NCBI GenBank assembly: GCA_903827345.1
Contig: CAIKID010000031.1
Span: forward strand, 1 to 8,629
Length of the DNA stretch: 8,629 nt
Source of the DNA: an uncultured Actinomycetes bacterium
GTDB taxonomy: Bacteria > Actinomycetota > Actinomycetes > Nanopelagicales > Nanopelagicaceae
Direction of reading: 5' to 3'
The notes below the pieces were generated by a model. The model worked only from the letters and a program-made list of their open reading frames with translations, did no database searches and was not told the origin of the DNA. Each line of letters opens with the position of its first letter. Position 1 is the stretch's first letter. Below, one piece after another: positions 6,727 to 8,629 of this stretch. Position numbers and translations under genes: made by a program.

Positions 6727-7785
6727 TTAAAAGAGGACGATTGGGCGAATTACCTGCTTGGACTCCAGCGCCGCAAAGGCCTCATCGATCTGATCCAGGC
6801 TGTACTGGAAGGTGGTGAGCGGCTCGGTCTTTATGGCGCCGGTGGCCATGAGCGCGATCGTCGCAGGGTAGCAATTCGGGCTGGATCGGACTCCCAGGAG
6901 GTCAATCTCATCCAGCGCCAGCAGGTCGATCGGAAGAGTCGCTGTTTTTCCCCCGGTTAAACCGAGCATGGCGATTTTGCCACCGCGGCGAGTTGAGCGG
7001 AAGAGTTGTTCGACAACGGCTGGGTTGCCGCTGCAATCGAAGACGTAATCAACTCCGCGTCCATTGGTGAGGCGCCGTATTTCTACGATGGGATCGCTCT
7101 TTTCATAATCTACGACGGAATCACAACCGAGCTCTAGGGCGGTTTCGAGCCTAGCTCCGCGTCCAACAACAATCACTTGTGTTGCACCTGCTGCGCGCGC
7201 CACCTGCAACATCAAGAGTCCAAGTAAGCCGGGACCAAAAACAGCAACGGTCGAACCTGGTCGAATATCCGCGCGGCGACCAGCGTGGACAGTCAGCGCC
7301 GCTTGATTTACGAGCGCTCCAGCTAAATCCGAAACCGAATCAGGAATCTTGTGAACAGCGACTGCGGGTCGAGCTGCAAATTCTGCAAGCGCCCCTGGCG
7401 CGGTATGCCCATATAGCTTAAAACCGGGGTCGCGGACCCGCTCGCATAAGTTGTAGCGACCTTGGCGACACATCGGACATGCGGAACATCCGGCATGGTT
7501 TTCTGCAACAACTCTATCTCCGACAGCGAGACCGCTCTTTTCGGTACCTGCGCCCATTTTTACAATGGTTCCCGACCATTCATGACCCAAGATGAAGGGC
7601 ATGCTTGGTGGCCACGTCCCTTTAAATCCGCCGTTAACAATCTTTAAATCGGTGCCACACATTCCGCAGGCATTTACCCGGCAAAGAACTTCACCATATT
7701 CGAGGTCTGGAATGGGAACATCAATGACGGAGAGCGAACCGAAATCCGCTAGAACAGCGGCCCGCATGGTCTTTGCTTCAGTCAT
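6727..7785 (-). CDS. Zinc-dependent medium-chain (MDR) alcohol/polyol dehydrogenase
   Basis: 352 residues from the ATG at 7785, which shares one base with the creatininase-like stop (TAATG) and has AGGAAAGG 10 nt upstream. A longer frame from a TTG at 7815 would only add ten residues inside the previous gene. The GroES-like part holds the catalytic-zinc residues Cys43 (CGMCGTD, 40-46), His68 and Glu69 (GHEW), and the structural-zinc cysteines 100, 103, 106 and 114. The Rossmann part has FGPGLLG (183-189). It resembles the sorbitol/threonine dehydrogenase branch, which oxidises secondary alcohols with NAD(P). The family's EP pair, whose Glu is a zinc ligand or neighbour, is replaced by Asn160-Gln161. 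After the second strand the residues are Gly-Arg rather than an acidic residue, which may favour NADP. Translational coupling to the creatininase-like gene implies consecutive steps on one substrate. Confidence 0.9.
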   Translation of the reverse strand: MTEAKTMRAAVLADFGSLSVIDVPIPDLEYGEVLCRVNACGMCGTDLKIVNGGFKGTWPPSMPFILGHEWSGTIVKMGAGTEKSGLAVGDRVVAENHAGCSACPMCRQGRYNLCERVRDPGFKLYGHTAPGALAEFAARPAVAVHKIPDSVSDLAGALVNQAALTVHAGRRADIRPGSTVAVFGPGLLGLLMLQVARAAGATQVIVVGRGARLETALELGCDSVVDYEKSDPIVEIRRLTNGRGVDYVFDCSGNPAVVEQLFRSTRRGGKIAMLGLTGGKTATLPIDLLALDEIDLLGVRSSPNCYPATIALMATGAIKTEPLTTFQYSLDQIDEAFAALESKQVIRPIVLF

Positions 7786-8555
7786 TAGTGAGAAACCTTT
7801 CCTAGTGCATCCCAAACTTCCTTAGCCCGACGGACAATGTGATCTGCAACTTCTTCTGCAATTTCTTCAGAGCGTGCAACGGTCGCTGTCTCTGGGTGGC
7901 CATACCAACCGGTTGGCGCAACATCATGGAAGTCGCGCATGATTGGATAAACATCGCGCCTGCGGAAGAGCTCGTGTGCTTCATCGCCCGCTTCGCGATC
8001 GCTGGGCTCTGCCAAACTTTCTAGGTGCACCAATGAAGCGTCATAGGCAAGCACTGCAGAAGTTTCCATTGCCCCCGAGTGGGTAAATTCCATTTCATCG
8101 GGATGGAGAGAATTTGTAATGATGTGAGACTCGCCTACTACGACTTGAACGCCATGCACCATTTGTGCACGGTCCGCTGCGATACGCATCGTTGCAGAGT
8201 TTCCCTCATGCCAATTCACGACCAAGATCCGATTAGCGCCGGCATCTTTGAGTCCTTCGCAGATATCTACAAAGACAGTGATCATTGTTTCAGGTTTTAA
8301 AGTTAAAGATCCGGCCCAACCACCGTGATAATGTGCAATTCCAACAGAACCTAGTGTTACAACAATTGTGTCCAAACGTTCTGCGACGCGTTCGCCTATC
8401 GAGAGCGCTGCAAACAAATCTGTTCCGAGAGGCAGGTGGCTTCCATGTTGTTCGATACTTCCGGCAACAACTACAGCAATTCCGCTCCTCTTCATCAACT
8501 CGGCAGCTACCGGTTGTGAAATTCTCTCTAATTGGCGCTCTGGGTGACGTGGCAT
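7785..8555 (-). CDS. Creatininase-superfamily metal-dependent hydrolase
   Basis: 256 residues, ATG start with GGAGG 9 nt upstream, the usual size for the family (about 240-270). Family motifs: VVVAGSIEQHGSHLPLGTD (28-46) with metal ligands Glu35, His37 and Asp46; the HYHGGWAGSLTL block (75-86, family 'eH..fpGTisl'); VVNWHEGN (112-119) with ligand His116, where most relatives have NGHGGN and creatininase has NGHYEN; and HSGAMETS (159-166) with Glu164, a typical metal or active-site residue. The superfamily includes creatininase, the mycofactocin protease MftE, the archaeal FAPy deformylase ArfB and the diketo-inositol hydrolase IolN, so it may cut C-N or C-C bonds. The tight coupling to a Zn-dehydrogenase is what is known for IolN/IolM. 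Cytoplasmic. Substrate not known. Confidence 0.88.
   Translation of the reverse strand: MPRHPERQLERISQPVAAELMKRSGIAVVVAGSIEQHGSHLPLGTDLFAALSIGERVAERLDTIVVTLGSVGIAHYHGGWAGSLTLKPETMITVFVDICEGLKDAGANRILVVNWHEGNSATMRIAADRAQMVHGVQVVVGESHIITNSLHPDEMEFTHSGAMETSAVLAYDASLVHLESLAEPSDREAGDEAHELFRRRDVYPIMRDFHDVAPTGWYGHPETATVARSEEIAEEVADHIVRRAKEVWDALGKVSH
7796..7803 (-). promoter_or_regulatory. Ribosome binding site that fixes the dehydrogenase start
   Basis: AGGAAAGG on the minus strand lies inside the last codons of the creatininase-like gene, 10 nt before the ATG at 7785. It favours this start over the TTG at 7815. Confidence 0.6.
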
Positions 8556-8560
8556 TTTTC

Positions 8561-8629
8561 TTACCCTCCGTATCCGGTTGACTTCTTATTAGCCAACGCA
8601 ACTTTGTGACCGGTGACTGGAGTAGTCCA
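8561..8629 (-). CDS. 3' end of an unrecognised upstream gene
   Basis: An open frame enters from the right edge and ends with TAA at 8563-8561. The 22 visible residues run from WTTPVTGHKVALANK to the end, STGYGG. The stop is 5 nt before the ATG of the creatininase-like gene, and the latter's GGAGG site lies inside the last codons, the same tight packing as in the rest of the cluster. That supports a real gene in the same operon. Too little is visible to name it; the glycine/tyrosine C-terminus is not one I can tie to a family. A chance open frame of 69 bp is possible. Confidence 0.5.
   Translation of the reverse strand, partial: WTTPVTGHKVALANKKSTGYGG

Noticed and set aside
7785..7815. Dehydrogenase starting at TTG 7815
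   Set aside because: It would overlap the creatininase-like gene by 31 bp, has no good ribosome site, and adds residues outside the family domain. The ATG at 7785 has a Shine-Dalgarno site.
7785..8555. True creatininase
   Set aside because: The metal motif differs from NGHYEN, and no creatinase, sarcosine oxidase or hydantoinase gene is nearby.

Overview
The window is one densely packed set of genes, all on the minus strand. It reads from high to low coordinates as a catabolic locus built around a Liv-type (HAAT, branched-chain-amino-acid-like) ABC importer. Base composition is intermediate (about 50% GC by eye). Shine-Dalgarno sites are strong (GGAGG/AGGAG type) and three genes start with GTG. 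The organism cannot be named from this alone. The long, basic, cysteine-free signal peptide on the solute-binding protein fits a diderm or an actinobacterium of moderate GC, such as those in freshwater plankton, but that is only an impression.

Layout in transcription order: (1) the last 22 codons of an unrecognised gene (8629-8561); (2) a creatininase-superfamily metallohydrolase (8555-7785); (3) a zinc-dependent MDR dehydrogenase (7785-6727) that overlaps its neighbour by one base (TAATG); (4) a 126-bp control region (6601-6726) with a sigma70-like promoter, a perfect 6-1-6 palindrome over the -35 box and a LacI/GalR-type operator near the expected transcription start; (5) the solute-binding protein livK (6600-5344); (6) a 12-bp intercistronic RNA hairpin without a U-tract; (7) livH, livM, livG and livF (5258-1852) with ATGA/GTGA overlaps; (8) a 55-bp gap with a small palindrome; (9) a serine alpha/beta-hydrolase of the 2,6-dihydroxypseudooxynicotine hydrolase/FrsA type (1796-732); (10) a DapA-family Schiff-base lyase (722-1) that runs off the left edge.

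The genes suggest import of a small molecule, oxidation of an alcohol, hydrolytic ring opening or C-C/C-N cleavage, and a final lyase step on a 2-oxo acid. The creatininase-like plus Zn-dehydrogenase pair recalls the IolN/IolM pair that oxidises and opens scyllo-inosose in the alternative inositol pathway. A LacI-type operator would suit a carbohydrate or cyclitol substrate. The substrate cannot be deduced. The most unusual points are the DapA-like protein, which keeps the Schiff-base lysine but has lost most of the usual proton-relay residues, the dehydrogenase, which lacks the usual Glu/Cys at one catalytic-zinc position, and the double operator in front of livK. I see no mobile elements, RNA genes or CRISPR arrays, and no credible plus-strand gene.
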